From Caulobacteraceae bacterium (lineage in GTDB: Bacteria > Pseudomonadota > Alphaproteobacteria > Caulobacterales > Aquidulcibacteraceae): a stretch of 64,000 nt of DNA. Shown piece after piece: positions 49,624 to 58,122 of this stretch. Position 1 is the first letter of the stretch, and every line of letters begins with the position of its first letter. The position numbers were made by a program, and so were the translations under genes. Location of the stretch: the NCBI GenBank assembly GCA_016703335.1, contig JADJCG010000013.1, positions 98,173-162,172 on the forward strand, in the 5' to 3' direction. The notes beneath the pieces were generated by a model. The model was not told the DNA's origin and did no database searches. It worked only from the letters and a program-made list of their open reading frames with translations.

Positions 49624-50070
49624 ATGGCTAAAAAGGTACTGGGGCAGATTAAGCTCCAGGTGCCGGCTGGCGCTGCCAACCCGTCACCTCCAATCGGTCC
49701 TGCGCTCGGTCAGCGCGGTCTGAACATCATGGAATTCTGCAAGGGCTTTAACGCCCGCACGCAGGACATGACCAAGGGCGATCCGTGCCCGGTCGTCATC
49801 ACCTATTACCAAGACAAGTCTTTCACCTTCGAGATCAAGACGCCGCCGGCGTCGTTCCTGATCAAGAAGGCCGCGAAGATGGCGACGGCGAAGAAGCCGG
49901 GCTCGGGCTCGAAGAAGCCAGGCATCGATGTGGTCGGCAAGATCACGATGGCCCAGTGCAAGGATATCGCCAAGGCGAAGCAGAAAGATCTGAACGCCGC
50001 CGATCTTGACCAAGCCGCGAAGATGATCGCCGGCACTGCCCGTTCCATGGGCGTGGAAGTGGTGGGCTAA
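49624..50070 (+). CDS. rplK: 50S ribosomal protein L11
   Basis: 148 residues, MAKKVLGQIKLQVPAGAANP, with PSPPIGPALGQRGLNIMEFC. L11 binds 23S rRNA at the GTPase centre and is needed for RelA activation. First gene of the L11 operon, 5 bases before rplA. Confidence 0.97.
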   Translation: MAKKVLGQIKLQVPAGAANPSPPIGPALGQRGLNIMEFCKGFNARTQDMTKGDPCPVVITYYQDKSFTFEIKTPPASFLIKKAAKMATAKKPGSGSKKPGIDVVGKITMAQCKDIAKAKQKDLNAADLDQAAKMIAGTARSMGVEVVG

Positions 50071-50074
50071 TCAG

Positions 50075-50806
50075 ATGGCACAGTCACCAAAGAAGAAAAC
50101 GCCGGGCATGACCAAGCGTATGGCTGTCAGCCATGCCGGCATCGACCCGCGCAAGCTGCACACCCTCGACGAAGCCGTGAAGCTCGTGAAGGCGCGCGCC
50201 AATTCGAAGTTCGACGAGACCATCGAAATCGCGATGAACCTCGGCGTCGACCCGAAGTATCCGGACCAGCAAGTCCGTGGCGTCTGCTCGCTGCCGAACG
50301 GCACGGGCCGCACCGCGCGCGTCGCTGTGTTCGCCAAGGGTGCGAAGGCCGACGAAGCGCGCGCCGCTGGCGCCGACATCGTTGGCGATCAGGACCTGTT
50401 TGACATCGTCAACGGCGGCAAGATCGATTTCGAACGCTTGATCGCGACGCCGGACATGATGGCGCTCGTCGGCCGTCTCGGTAAGGTGCTGGGCCCGCGC
50501 GGCCTGATGCCGAACCCGAAGGTCGGCACCGTGACCATGGACGTGAAGAAGGCCGTCGCCGACGCCAAGGGCGGCGCTGTCGAATTCCGCGTCGAGAAGG
50601 CGGGCATCATTCACGCCGGCATCGGCAAGGCGAGCTTCAGCGAAGAGCAAATCCTGCAGAACGCGAAGGCGTTCGTCGATGCTGTCGCGAAGGCAAAGCC
50701 GGCCGGCGCCAAGGGCACGTTCGTGAAGAAGGTTGCTCTGTCGACGACGATGGGTCCGGGCGTGCGCCTCGACCCGGCCGCGGCGATCGCGGCGTCTGCG
50801 TCGTAA
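50075..50806 (+). CDS. rplA: 50S ribosomal protein L1
   Basis: 243 residues, with KVLGPRGLMPNPKVGTVTMD and the usual two-domain plan. L1 forms the stalk at the exit site and in many bacteria represses its own operon by binding the mRNA. A short N-terminal extension (SPKKKTPGMTKRMAVSHAGI) precedes the conserved part. A terminator follows. Confidence 0.97.
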   Translation: MAQSPKKKTPGMTKRMAVSHAGIDPRKLHTLDEAVKLVKARANSKFDETIEIAMNLGVDPKYPDQQVRGVCSLPNGTGRTARVAVFAKGAKADEARAAGADIVGDQDLFDIVNGGKIDFERLIATPDMMALVGRLGKVLGPRGLMPNPKVGTVTMDVKKAVADAKGGAVEFRVEKAGIIHAGIGKASFSEEQILQNAKAFVDAVAKAKPAGAKGTFVKKVALSTTMGPGVRLDPAAAIAASAS

Positions 50807-50830
50807 GACTTCAGTTCTGGTGAAAAGCGA

Positions 50831-50860
50831 AACGCCCCGGCTCACACCGGGGCGTTTTTG
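50831..50860 (+). terminator. Intrinsic terminator of rplKA
   Basis: AACGCCCCGG, 6-base loop, CCGGGGCGTT and then TTTGTTTT. It shows that rplKA end their own transcript rather than running into rplJ. Confidence 0.87.
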
Positions 50861-50874
50861 TTTTGGCTTGCGCC

Positions 50875-51090
50875 TTACGACTTGCGGTCGGCTTCGCGAT
50901 CGCGTTGCGCGTCGACGTCGGTTTTCTTCACCGAATCCTTGACGTCGCCGAGGGCCTCGCGCGCTTCGCCCTTGGCCTTGTCGATGGCGCCTTCAACGCG
51001 CAGCTTGTCGTTGCCGGTGACTTTGCCAACGGCGTCTTTGACTTCGCCCGAAGCTTTGTCGGCGGCGCCCTTCAGATGTTCTTTGTCCAT
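50875..51090 (-). CDS. CsbD-family stress protein, 71 residues
   Basis: ATG 51090 follows AAAGGAGC. The protein is highly charged and helical: MDKEHLKGAADKASGEVKDA, then GNDKLRVEGAIDKAKGEARE, with the repeated K-G-x-x-x-x-x-G/A-x-x-K/R pattern of CsbD (UPF0337). CsbD proteins are induced by general stress in many bacteria. It is convergent with rplA, and the spacer holds the rplKA terminator. Confidence 0.9.
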   Translation of the reverse strand: MDKEHLKGAADKASGEVKDAVGKVTGNDKLRVEGAIDKAKGEAREALGDVKDSVKKTDVDAQRDREADRKS

Positions 51091-51243
51091 GAGAGTGCTC
51101 CTTTCGTGGAGCAGGGAACTGTCGAAAGGGCGCTGGGTTCCGCGTGGAGGATCGACTTTGCAGTCGCAATCATGTGGCGTGATCCCTAGATGAGCGAGTG
51201 CCGCGTCTGGACGAGCGCGCTTTCTGAATTCGAGGGATCCTCT

Positions 51244-52293
51244 ATGAGCCAGGTATCCGCCTACGGCGCGGTGCGCGCTGATGCGCCGCTGCAGCCGGTG
51301 AAAATTGAGCGCCGTGTGCTTGGGGCCGACGATGTTGAGATCGGCATCACCCATTGCGGCATCTGCCATTCCGATTTGCACTTTGCGCGCGGCGAGTGGG
51401 GCGAGCAGCCGGCGCCCGCTGTGCCGGGGCACGAGATTGTTGGCTTGGTGCGCGCTGTTGGCGCCAACGTCACGAAGCACAAGGTTGGTGATCGCGTTGG
51501 TGTGGGGTGCATGGTGGATTCCTGCCGCCAGTGCGAGGCGTGCCACGAAGGCGAAGAACAATTCTGCGCTGGCCAAACCGGCACTTACATGAGCGTCGAA
51601 AAGCAGAGCGGGCTGCCGACCTATGGCGGCTATTCGAAGTCGATCACGGTGACGCAGGATTTCGTGCTGCGCATTCCGGATGGACTGAGCTCTGAACGAG
51701 CCCCACCGCTGCTCTGTGCTGGCATCACGACGTACTCGCCGCTGCGCCATTGGAATGTGCAGGCTGGGCAGAAGGTCGGCGTCGTTGGCTTGGGTGGCCT
51801 CGGCCACATGGCTGTGAAGTTGGCGAAGGCGATGGACGCGCATGTCGTTGTGTTCACGACTTCGCAGAGCAAGGTCGCGGACGCAAAGGCGCTGGGCGCC
51901 GATGAGGTGGTGCTGTCGAAGGATGCGGCGCAGATGAAGCCGCATGCGAATAGCTTTCATCTGATCATCAACTCGGTATCAGCCGCGCATGATCTGGCGC
52001 AGTTCACGAAGCTGCTGCGCCGCAACGGCACGCTCTGCTTGCTGGGCGCGCCGCCGGTTACGGAGAGCCATCAATGGCCGGCTGTGTTCACGATGTTGAT
52101 GGGGCGCCGGTCTGTGGCGGGTTCGCCGATTGGCGGCATCCGTGAGACCCAAGAGATGCTGGATTTCTGCGCCGCGAAGGGTGTCGCGCCGGAGATCGAA
52201 GTGATCGCACCGGAGGGTATCAACGGCGCTTACGAGCGCCTGGTGAAGGGTGACGTGCGCTACCGCTTCGTCATCGATATGGCGACGCTGTAA
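51244..52293 (+). CDS. Zinc-dependent NAD(P) alcohol dehydrogenase (YahK/CAD type)
   Basis: A 349-residue MDR dehydrogenase. Catalytic zinc ligands: C38 in HCGICHSD, H63-E64 in PGHE; structural zinc cysteines in DSCRQCEACHEGEEQFC; Rossmann loop GLGGLGHMAVKLAK. The group reduces aldehydes with NADPH. An upstream GTG or ATG would only add 18 residues of poor likeness, so ATG 51244 is chosen. A terminator follows. Confidence 0.93.
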   Translation: MSQVSAYGAVRADAPLQPVKIERRVLGADDVEIGITHCGICHSDLHFARGEWGEQPAPAVPGHEIVGLVRAVGANVTKHKVGDRVGVGCMVDSCRQCEACHEGEEQFCAGQTGTYMSVEKQSGLPTYGGYSKSITVTQDFVLRIPDGLSSERAPPLLCAGITTYSPLRHWNVQAGQKVGVVGLGGLGHMAVKLAKAMDAHVVVFTTSQSKVADAKALGADEVVLSKDAAQMKPHANSFHLIINSVSAAHDLAQFTKLLRRNGTLCLLGAPPVTESHQWPAVFTMLMGRRSVAGSPIGGIRETQEMLDFCAAKGVAPEIEVIAPEGINGAYERLVKGDVRYRFVIDMATL

Positions 52294-52300
52294 GACCGCG

Positions 52301-52330
52301 AACGCCCTGGCGAAAGCCGGGGCGTTTTTG
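52301..52330 (+). terminator. Intrinsic terminator of the alcohol dehydrogenase gene
   Basis: AACGCCC-T-GGC and GCC-G-GGGCGTT arms with one mismatch and a GAAA loop, then TTTTGTTTTT. It starts 8 bases after the stop. Confidence 0.8.
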
Positions 52331-52354
52331 TTTTTGCTGTGCTAGGCGGGGGCC

Positions 52355-53056
52355 ATGAGCACTGAAGAGATCGTGAAAGCGGCGACGTCGGAGACGGGCG
52401 GCTACATTCTGGCGGCGTATCGCGACAAGGCGACCGGGGTGTTGAACGCCGCCAACGGCGTAAATGCGTTGGGCGCGCTCGCGGGAATTTTCGCGCAGAT
52501 TCAAGCGCGCGCGATGCTGCGGCTCGGCGTCATCCAGCAAACCGAGACCACGCTCGTAGAGGTGTCGACAAAATCTGGCGCGGTCTACTATTCCGGCGAT
52601 GCCATCAATGCCTGCCTACTAGAGGGCAGCAAGGATTCGCCTTCGTTCTGGATGCTGTCGGCGGCCGCGGCGCAAGATCCCAAGATCGGCGACAAAGTAC
52701 AACCGCTCGAGATCGCGCGGCGCGCCGCGAAGGATGTCGGCGGGCCGGACTTCGGTAGGCCGAAGATCGAGTCGCGCTACCGGGTGACGGAACTGCCGCA
52801 GGATGCAGTACGTACGCATGGTCCTTGGCTGCTTGCGCGCTTTCTTGAACTGAACCTCCACCCGCTGCAGTTGATGCATGTCTTCGGCTCCGTGGCGCAG
52901 AGCTTTGCCGCGTTCCCTGCGGGCGAGATAAGCGATGTGCGCGCCGACACGCCCATAAAGCGCGCCGACATTGTCCGGCTCTACATGGAAGCGGCAATTC
53001 CAAGCTCGAAGCTTGATCTGCGGGCCGTCGGCATGGCGATCGAGTGGAAGGGCTAG
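52355..53056 (+). CDS. Uncharacterised protein, 233 residues
   Basis: Mixed soluble protein: VKAATSETGGYILAAYRDKA, ATTLVEVSTKSGAVYYSGDA-like strand pairs, FLELNLHPLQLMHVFGSVAQ, and an end DLRAVGMAIEWKG. No membrane helix, no signal peptide and no cofactor motif seen. I do not recognise a family. It stands alone between the dehydrogenase terminator and a methyltransferase gene. Confidence 0.6.
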   Translation: MSTEEIVKAATSETGGYILAAYRDKATGVLNAANGVNALGALAGIFAQIQARAMLRLGVIQQTETTLVEVSTKSGAVYYSGDAINACLLEGSKDSPSFWMLSAAAAQDPKIGDKVQPLEIARRAAKDVGGPDFGRPKIESRYRVTELPQDAVRTHGPWLLARFLELNLHPLQLMHVFGSVAQSFAAFPAGEISDVRADTPIKRADIVRLYMEAAIPSSKLDLRAVGMAIEWKG

Positions 53057-53128
53057 CCCATTCGGCTGGTGCGATAGGGCAGTTGCGCCCGCTACCTCCC
53101 GCGATTTCGCTATGCTAAGGGACCGCCC

Positions 53129-53851
53129 ATGACACAGCTCAATTGGCCAACGCTTGCTGAAGAAATTTCCCGCGGAACCGTGCGCGATCCGTTGCAGCAC
53201 TTTCGCACGCGCCAGAAGCGCGATTGCCCGCTTTGCGGCTTTACAGGCTATTTTCTGAGCGCAGGGCCGCGCCAAGAAGCGCGCTGCCCGAACTGCGCAT
53301 CGAAGGAGCGGGACCGGATCATCGCGCTCTATCTGAAGCGCGCGAACCTCGATCCGAATGACAAGCGCGTGCTGCACTTCTCGGCTGAGCGGCCGTTCTT
53401 TCACCAGTGGAAGCGCAACCCGAAATACGTCGCCGGCGACATTAAGCCGAGCGCCGTGGCGAATGCCGTCGTCGACATCACGGCGCTGACCTATCCCGAC
53501 AATGAGTTCGACGTGATCGTTTGCAATCACGTGCTCGAGCACGTGCAGGAAGATGCCAAAGGGCATGGCCGAATGCTTCCGGGTGATGAAGCCGGGCGGC
53601 GTCGGCATTTTCTCAGTGCCGATGGATGTGAACGCCGAAGAGACGTGGAACCCGCCGCCGGGCACGCCGCAAGCTGAGATCGAGCGCATTTGCGGCCGCA
53701 CGCACGTGCGTCTTTATGGCCTCGACTTTCCGAAATTGCTCGCGAGCCACGGCTTTGTCTCGAAGAGATCATGTTCTCGCCGGAAGAGAACGAGCGCTAT
53801 CGTTTGGCGGCTGAGAAAGTTTACGTCGTCCGTAAGCCCGCGGCGAACTAA
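53129..53851 (+). CDS. Class I SAM methyltransferase with an N-terminal zinc-finger-like part, frameshifted
   Basis: Begins with CPLCGFTGYFLSAGPRQEAR and CPNCASKERDR, a four-cysteine zinc-binding element, then a methyltransferase core: VLHFSAERPF, YVAGDIKP, DNEFDVIVCNHVLEHVQED. The frame then changes near 53555 to AECFRVMKPGGVGIFSVPMD, and again near 53760 to EEIMFSPEENERYRLAAEKV, ending at 53851. Rebuilt length is about 240 residues. The end is followed immediately by the map start, so the two are one operon. Substrate unknown. Confidence 0.8.
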
Positions 53852-54604
53852 GTGACCATCGACAACGACAATGATCTCGAAGCGCTGAAGCGGATCGGCG
53901 CGATCGTCGCCAACACGCTGCAGGCTATGGGCAAAGCGCTTGAGCCCGGTATGACGACGCGCGAGCTGGATGAGATCGGGCGCGTATTGTTGGAGCGCGA
54001 AGGGGCGCGGTCGGCACCGACTTTGGCTTACAATTTTCCCGGCGCCACGTGCATCTCGGTATTTCCGGATATTGCGCACGGCATTCCTGGCGAGCGCGTG
54101 TTGAAGGCGGGCGATCTCGTCAACATCGATGTATCCGCCGAACTCAACGGTTATTTTGCCGATACCGGCGCGAGCTTTGGGCTGACGCCGATTGCGACCA
54201 AGATCGACAAGCTCATGCGTGACGGCAAGCGGGCGATGTGGTCCGGCATCAACAGCGTGCGCGCCGGTTCGAAACTGAGCGATGTCGGCACGGCCATTGA
54301 GAGCTTCGCCGATAAGAACGGCTATTCGCTGATCCGCAATCTCGCCAGCCACGGCGTTGGCCGCAGCTTGCACGAAGAGCCGACATCGATCGCGACGTGG
54401 CATGATCCGAGTGAGCGCCGCCGTATCCATGAAGGCATGGTGTTCACGATCGAACCGTTCCTTTCGATGGGATCGGAATGGGCGATTGAGGGCGGCGATG
54501 AGTGGACGCTGCGCGCGGATACCGGCCGACCGACGGTGCAGTACGAGCACACTCTGGTCGCGACGAAGCGCGGGGCAATGGTGCTTACGGCGGTCGCCGC
54601 TTAG
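53852..54604 (+). CDS. map: Type I methionine aminopeptidase
   Basis: GTG start directly after the methyltransferase stop. The metal ligands are all visible: D93 and D104 in NIDVSAELNGYFADTG, H167 in LASHGVGRSLHEEP, E201 in FTIEPF and E232 in VQYEHT; H76 in DIAHGIPG also conserved. It removes the initiator methionine from new proteins, with a two-metal site. The 250-residue length is the short type I form. The sequence is somewhat diverged from the main chromosomal map, so it may be a second copy. Confidence 0.92.
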   Translation: MTIDNDNDLEALKRIGAIVANTLQAMGKALEPGMTTRELDEIGRVLLEREGARSAPTLAYNFPGATCISVFPDIAHGIPGERVLKAGDLVNIDVSAELNGYFADTGASFGLTPIATKIDKLMRDGKRAMWSGINSVRAGSKLSDVGTAIESFADKNGYSLIRNLASHGVGRSLHEEPTSIATWHDPSERRRIHEGMVFTIEPFLSMGSEWAIEGGDEWTLRADTGRPTVQYEHTLVATKRGAMVLTAVAA

Positions 54605-54611
54605 CTTCGGC

Positions 54612-54682
54612 CTTCGACGGGCTCAGGCTGACGCTGCTTTGAGTTCTGCGATATAAATTGCGTCACGCTGAGCTTGTTGAAG
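54612..54682. repeat. REP-like inverted repeat
   Basis: Two 22-base arms in inverted order (54612-54633 and 54661-54682) agree at 17 of 22 positions; the common wording is CTTCRACRRGCTCAGSNTGACG. This matches the dispersed CTTCGACAAGCTCAGCATGACG repeat of many alphaproteobacteria. It lies between the convergent map and XRE genes and may act as a transcription stop. Confidence 0.65.
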
Positions 54683-54698
54683 CGCGACGCCTCCGCTC

Positions 54699-54905
54699 TC
54701 AGCCGTTTCTCCAACGAAACACGCTCTCAAGCGGTACGCCGAACGCGTTGGCGATCTTGAACGCCGCCTCGAGCGATGGCGCGTATTTGTTTTGCTCGAT
54801 GGCGATGATGGTTTGGCGGGTCACGCCAACGCTTTCCGCCAACGCTTGTTGTGTCATCTCTCCATTCTCAAAGCGCAGGCGCCTGATCTCGTTCTCGATC
54901 GCCAT
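54699..54905 (-). CDS. XRE-family HTH regulator, 68 residues
   Basis: Single-domain HTH: MAIENEIRRLRFENGEMTQQ, ALAESVGVTRQTIIAIEQNK, YAPSLEAAFKIANAFGVPLE, as in small Cro-like regulators that pair with a membrane protein. Its ATG overlaps the stop of the upstream membrane gene (TAATG), so the pair is coupled. It probably controls the pair through the dyad at 55361. Confidence 0.9.
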   Translation of the reverse strand: MAIENEIRRLRFENGEMTQQALAESVGVTRQTIIAIEQNKYAPSLEAAFKIANAFGVPLESVFRWRNG

Positions 54906-55330
54906 TACGCGCCCCGGCGAAAGTAGGCGATCTGCGCCGCGGACTTCACGAGTTCGGAAATCACGAGGCCGGCAAGCAAAAATACCGCGACCGCCATCCC
55001 GTTCACGCCCATCAGCAGCGCGCCGACCAAGCACACGACGCCGGTTGAGAGAGTGTAGGAGGCGATCCGCTCAGCCTTCAGATCAATCATCGTCTCGCGC
55101 TCATCAGTGGGGGCGGTTGCTTCTTTGGGGCTGAAGAGAGCGAGCGCGACGTTGAGCACGACGGCTGCGATCACCAACGCGACCACTGCGCCGGCTAGGA
55201 GCGGGAATACCAGCTCGCGGCCAAAAGCTTCGTCCAAAGACCAAGCCTGCCACAGGAAGAAGAAATAGCCCCCAAAAACAGCGCAATAGCTCAGGAGTGC
55301 GATCCAAGCTCTCTTTTCTCGATACGACAT
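54905..55330 (-). CDS. Four-helix membrane protein coupled to an XRE regulator
   Basis: 141 residues with four hydrophobic helices: WIALLSYCAVFGGYFFFLWQ, LAGAVVALVIAAVVLNVALA, LSTGVVCLVGALLMGVNG, VAVFLLAGLVISELVKSAA. The loop between helices 2 and 3 is acidic (DERETMIDLKAERI). Membrane proteins of this size, always before a tiny XRE gene, are common in bacteria; their role is unknown. First gene of the pair, behind the dyad at 55361-55384. Confidence 0.75.
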   Translation of the reverse strand: MSYREKRAWIALLSYCAVFGGYFFFLWQAWSLDEAFGRELVFPLLAGAVVALVIAAVVLNVALALFSPKEATAPTDERETMIDLKAERIASYTLSTGVVCLVGALLMGVNGMAVAVFLLAGLVISELVKSAAQIAYFRRGA

Positions 55331-55360
55331 TCTAGGGCCCTCTGTCCGCTATGTGCGACT

Positions 55361-55384
55361 TAATGTAAAATATATAGTACATTA
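55361..55384. promoter_or_regulatory. AT-rich dyad at the promoter of the XRE-membrane pair
   Basis: TAATGTA, 10 bases, TACATTA: a perfect 7-base dyad in a markedly AT-rich stretch (near 55360-55385), 31 bases before the membrane gene start. TATATT inside the dyad can serve as the -10 on the minus strand. A binding site for the small XRE protein is the simplest reading. Confidence 0.6.
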
Positions 55385-55490
55385 TGTCTACCAAAGCAGA
55401 CATCAGCATGTCAATAGACCAGTTTACAAAACAAACTAGTTGAGCAATAAGCCGGCCCGCCCGGGAAGCACCGGGCCGAGGGAGTTGGCG

Positions 55491-56711
55491 ATGAGTGGTG
55501 TGGTTGGTGAGCGCTATCACGCGCTGGATGCGGTGCGGGGCGGGGTATTGGTCCTTGGGGTCTTCTTCCACGCGACCCTTTCGTTTCTGCCGGGCGATCA
55601 GATGTGGCTCGTCATGGACGCCTCGCGCAGCACCGAACTCTCAGTCCTGTTCTTCACGCTGCACATCTTCCGGATGACGGTGTTCTTCGTACTCGCCGGC
55701 TTCTTCGGGCGCTTGCTGCTTGAGCGGCTGGGCGTCGGCGCGTTCGTAATGAACCGCGTCAAGCGGATCGCGACGCCGCTCGTGATGTTCTGGCCGCTGG
55801 TGCTCACGGCGTTCATTGCGACTTTGATCTGGGCTGCGGCGCAAGCCAATGGCGGCACGGTGCCTGATGGCCCGCCGCCGCCGCCGCTGACGGCCGAGAC
55901 GTTCCCGCTGCTGCACCTCTGGTTTCTCTATGTGCTGCTGATGTTCTACGCGGCGACGCTGGTGCTGCGTGGTCTCGTGCATTTGATCGATCGCAACGGC
56001 ACGATGCGCGCGCGCTTGGTCGATCCGGTTGTGCGTTTGATTGCTGGGCCGCTTGCACCTGTACTGCTCGCGATCCCGGTTGCAGTGGCGCTCTATTTTA
56101 AATCGAATTGGATGATGTGGTTCGGCATTCCGACCCCGGATACGGGCCTTGTGCCAAACACGGTTGCGCTCATCGCGTATGGCGTCGCGTTCGGCTTTGG
56201 CTGGCTGCTCAGTCGCCAACCAGCAATTCTGGAAAGCTGGGGCAAACGCTGGGCGCTCTATCTGCTGGCCGCGATCGGCGCGACAGCTGCTGCGCTGGTG
56301 CTTGGCGGTGGCACGGGTCCGGTCATCGCAACGCCTGAACAAAGTCTGACGACGCTTAGCTTCGCAGCGCTCTATGGCTTTGCGAGCTGGTGCTGGACGA
56401 TTGCGATCATCGGCTTTGCCGTGCGCCACCTCGCGGGCCACAGCCCCGCGCGACGTTATCTCGCTGACGCATCGTATTGGATCTATATCGTCCATCTACC
56501 GATCGTCATCGCGTTACAAACTCTGATCGCGCCTTATCAATGGCCGTGGTTCGCCAAATATCCGCTGATCTTGGCGGTGGCGTTCGCGATCATGTTGGCG
56601 AGCTATCAGCTGATTGTGCGCTATTCTTGGATCGGGTCGATTCTCAACGGTAAGAAGCAAAAGCCCGTGAAGGCAAAGCGTGGTGAGCCGCAACTCGCAG
56701 CGGCGGAATAG
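55491..56711 (+). CDS. Acyltransferase family 3 membrane protein (OpgC/MdoC-like)
   Basis: About ten membrane helices in 406 residues. HALDAVRGGVLVLGVFFHAT near the start gives the conserved R/H pair of acyltransferase-3 proteins, and FRMTVFFVLAGFFGRLLLER, VMNRVKRIATPLVMFW and ASYWIYIVHLPIVIALQ are further family marks. Such proteins move acyl groups (often succinyl or acetyl) from the cytoplasm to glucans or lipids outside. An upstream TTG at 55440 would add 17 residues; ATG 55491 has the better binding site (GGGAG). The next gene follows by 9 bases. Confidence 0.88.
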   Translation: MSGVVGERYHALDAVRGGVLVLGVFFHATLSFLPGDQMWLVMDASRSTELSVLFFTLHIFRMTVFFVLAGFFGRLLLERLGVGAFVMNRVKRIATPLVMFWPLVLTAFIATLIWAAAQANGGTVPDGPPPPPLTAETFPLLHLWFLYVLLMFYAATLVLRGLVHLIDRNGTMRARLVDPVVRLIAGPLAPVLLAIPVAVALYFKSNWMMWFGIPTPDTGLVPNTVALIAYGVAFGFGWLLSRQPAILESWGKRWALYLLAAIGATAAALVLGGGTGPVIATPEQSLTTLSFAALYGFASWCWTIAIIGFAVRHLAGHSPARRYLADASYWIYIVHLPIVIALQTLIAPYQWPWFAKYPLILAVAFAIMLASYQLIVRYSWIGSILNGKKQKPVKAKRGEPQLAAAE

Positions 56712-56720
56712 GAGAGGGTG

Positions 56721-57338
56721 ATGGCAACCGATATCGAGAGCGCGCGCGACGATCTCGCCTACATGCGCTCGCTCGTCGGCGGCACGGAGCGGATGCAAGC
56801 CACGATCGGCGAAGCGTTCTTCTGGGCCGGCCTGCTCTACGGCGTTCAGTGTGCGCTACACTGGCTGCAGACCCAGCACCTTGCGCCGGACGAAGGGCCG
56901 CTCGCGCTGGCGATCGTTGTTGTGCCCACGGTGCTGTTCATCGGTGTGCTGACGATGATCCTCATCAAGGATCGCAAAGCGCCGCCGGGAGGGCCTGCTG
57001 CGCGTGCGCTTGGCTCGGTGTTTCAGGGCGCGGGCATTGCGAATCTGGTGATGGCGTTCGTGTTTGCCTATGGCGCGCAGGCGTACGACTCGCCGGGCTT
57101 GTGGCTTTATCATCCTGTTGTTGTGTGCATGTTCCAGGGCGTTGCTTGGTACGTTGCGTTTAACGTGTTGCGTAAAGCTTGGCTGGGCGTGGTTGCGACA
57201 GGCTGGTTCGTAACGGTGATTGCGTTGGGCGTGTTGATGTCGAACATCGGTGCGTTTGTCTTGACGCTAGCGATTGCCTTGACGGTGTTGATGGCCGTCC
57301 CCGGTTGGATCATCTGGCGCGGCGCGAAGCGGGGCTGA
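56721..57338 (+). CDS. Six-helix membrane protein coupled to a winged-helix regulator
   Basis: 206 residues after a GGAGAGGG binding site. Hydrophobic helices: AFFWAGLLYGVQCALHWLQ, LALAIVVVPTVLFIGVLTMI, GIANLVMAFVFAYGAQAY, VVVCMFQGVAWYVAFNVL, GVVATGWFVTVIALGVLM and VLTLAIALTVLMAVPGWII. No named family. It lies 4 bases before a small HTH gene, an arrangement in which the membrane protein and regulator commonly work together. Confidence 0.7.
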   Translation: MATDIESARDDLAYMRSLVGGTERMQATIGEAFFWAGLLYGVQCALHWLQTQHLAPDEGPLALAIVVVPTVLFIGVLTMILIKDRKAPPGGPAARALGSVFQGAGIANLVMAFVFAYGAQAYDSPGLWLYHPVVVCMFQGVAWYVAFNVLRKAWLGVVATGWFVTVIALGVLMSNIGAFVLTLAIALTVLMAVPGWIIWRGAKRG

Positions 57339-57342
57339 ACGC

Positions 57343-57648
57343 GTGGCCGCCTTTGACATTGGCAAGCTGGATGACGTGATCCACGGGCGCGTGCGCCTGG
57401 GGATCATGGCGTATCTGGCTGAGGCCGAAGTCGCGGATTTCACGGAGCTGAAGAACCTGCTCGATGTCACGCAGGGCAATCTCTCGGTGCACCTGCGCAA
57501 GCTGGAAGAAGCCGAGTACGTCTCGATCGATAAGAGCTTCATCGATCGCAAGCCACTGACACGCGTGCGTATGACCGACGCCGGACGTGCGGCGTTCAGG
57601 GCGTATTTGGAAGCGATCGCTAAGCTGGTGGGCGACGCGAAGGGCTAG
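57343..57648 (+). CDS. Small winged-helix transcriptional regulator, 101 residues
   Basis: GTG start. IHGRVRLGIMAYLAEAEVAD, FTELKNLLDVTQGNLSVHLR then KLEEAEYVSIDKSFIDRKPL, RVRMTDAGRAAFRAYLEAI: the winged-helix fold of the small MarR/PadR-like (HTH_34) group. It follows the six-helix membrane protein by 4 bases. Target and ligand unknown. Confidence 0.9.
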   Translation: MAAFDIGKLDDVIHGRVRLGIMAYLAEAEVADFTELKNLLDVTQGNLSVHLRKLEEAEYVSIDKSFIDRKPLTRVRMTDAGRAAFRAYLEAIAKLVGDAKG

Positions 57649-58122
57649 CTTAAAAATCTCTGCGGGTAGCGTTGAACCGGCGTGAGGGGTAGCCGTTGGC
57701 GGATCAGGGCGCCGCTTGAAGCGTGTCTCGCGGGTTTCACCCGTGCGGGTCCCACTTGTCAGGCGCAGGGAATTGTGCCTGCCGGGCTTGCGGCAGTGCA
57801 ATAAAGCGTGCATATGCCCCGATCCGGCGGGATTAACCTCCCGTCGACCCTGTCCGAGACTGCAGGCGCCACGCACATGGGCGGCCCGAGAGGGCTCTAT
57901 TTGCGCGGCTTAATGTGTTGAAAACCTTAGTTTTCATCACCTGCAATAGACAGAAGCTGACGTTTTTCGGGGGTGGCTGTCAAGCCGTCTCCCGCAGGCC
58001 GGCTCCTGGGACAGGCTGCGCGCAGACCGCGCGCCGCTCGGGGGTTTTAACCACCGGCCGGTTGGTCCGCGCGCGCTTACGACAGCGCCCGGATTGGCCG
58101 GACGCTGACTGAGGAGACCGCA
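57649..58122 (+). promoter_or_regulatory. Leader and promoter region of rplJL-rpoBC
   Basis: 474 bases without a gene. It must hold the promoter of rplJ and the mRNA leader; in other bacteria the L10-L12 complex binds this leader and represses translation. A perfect dyad lies at 57919-57936. No promoter is confident: TTGAAA at 57918 with CTGCAA 17 bases on is weak. Strong GC-rich hairpins follow at about 58000-58080. Confidence 0.5.
57919..57936. promoter_or_regulatory. Perfect 7-base dyad in the rplJ leader
   Basis: TGAAAAC, 4-base loop CTTA, GTTTTCA. It sits in the AT-rich part of the leader, 187 bases before rplJ. Confidence 0.45.

Noticed and set aside
50875..51960. CsbD gene extended upstream to a 361-residue protein
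   Set aside because: The added 290 residues are the antisense of the alcohol dehydrogenase gene; the ATG at 51090 has a proper AAAGGAGC site.
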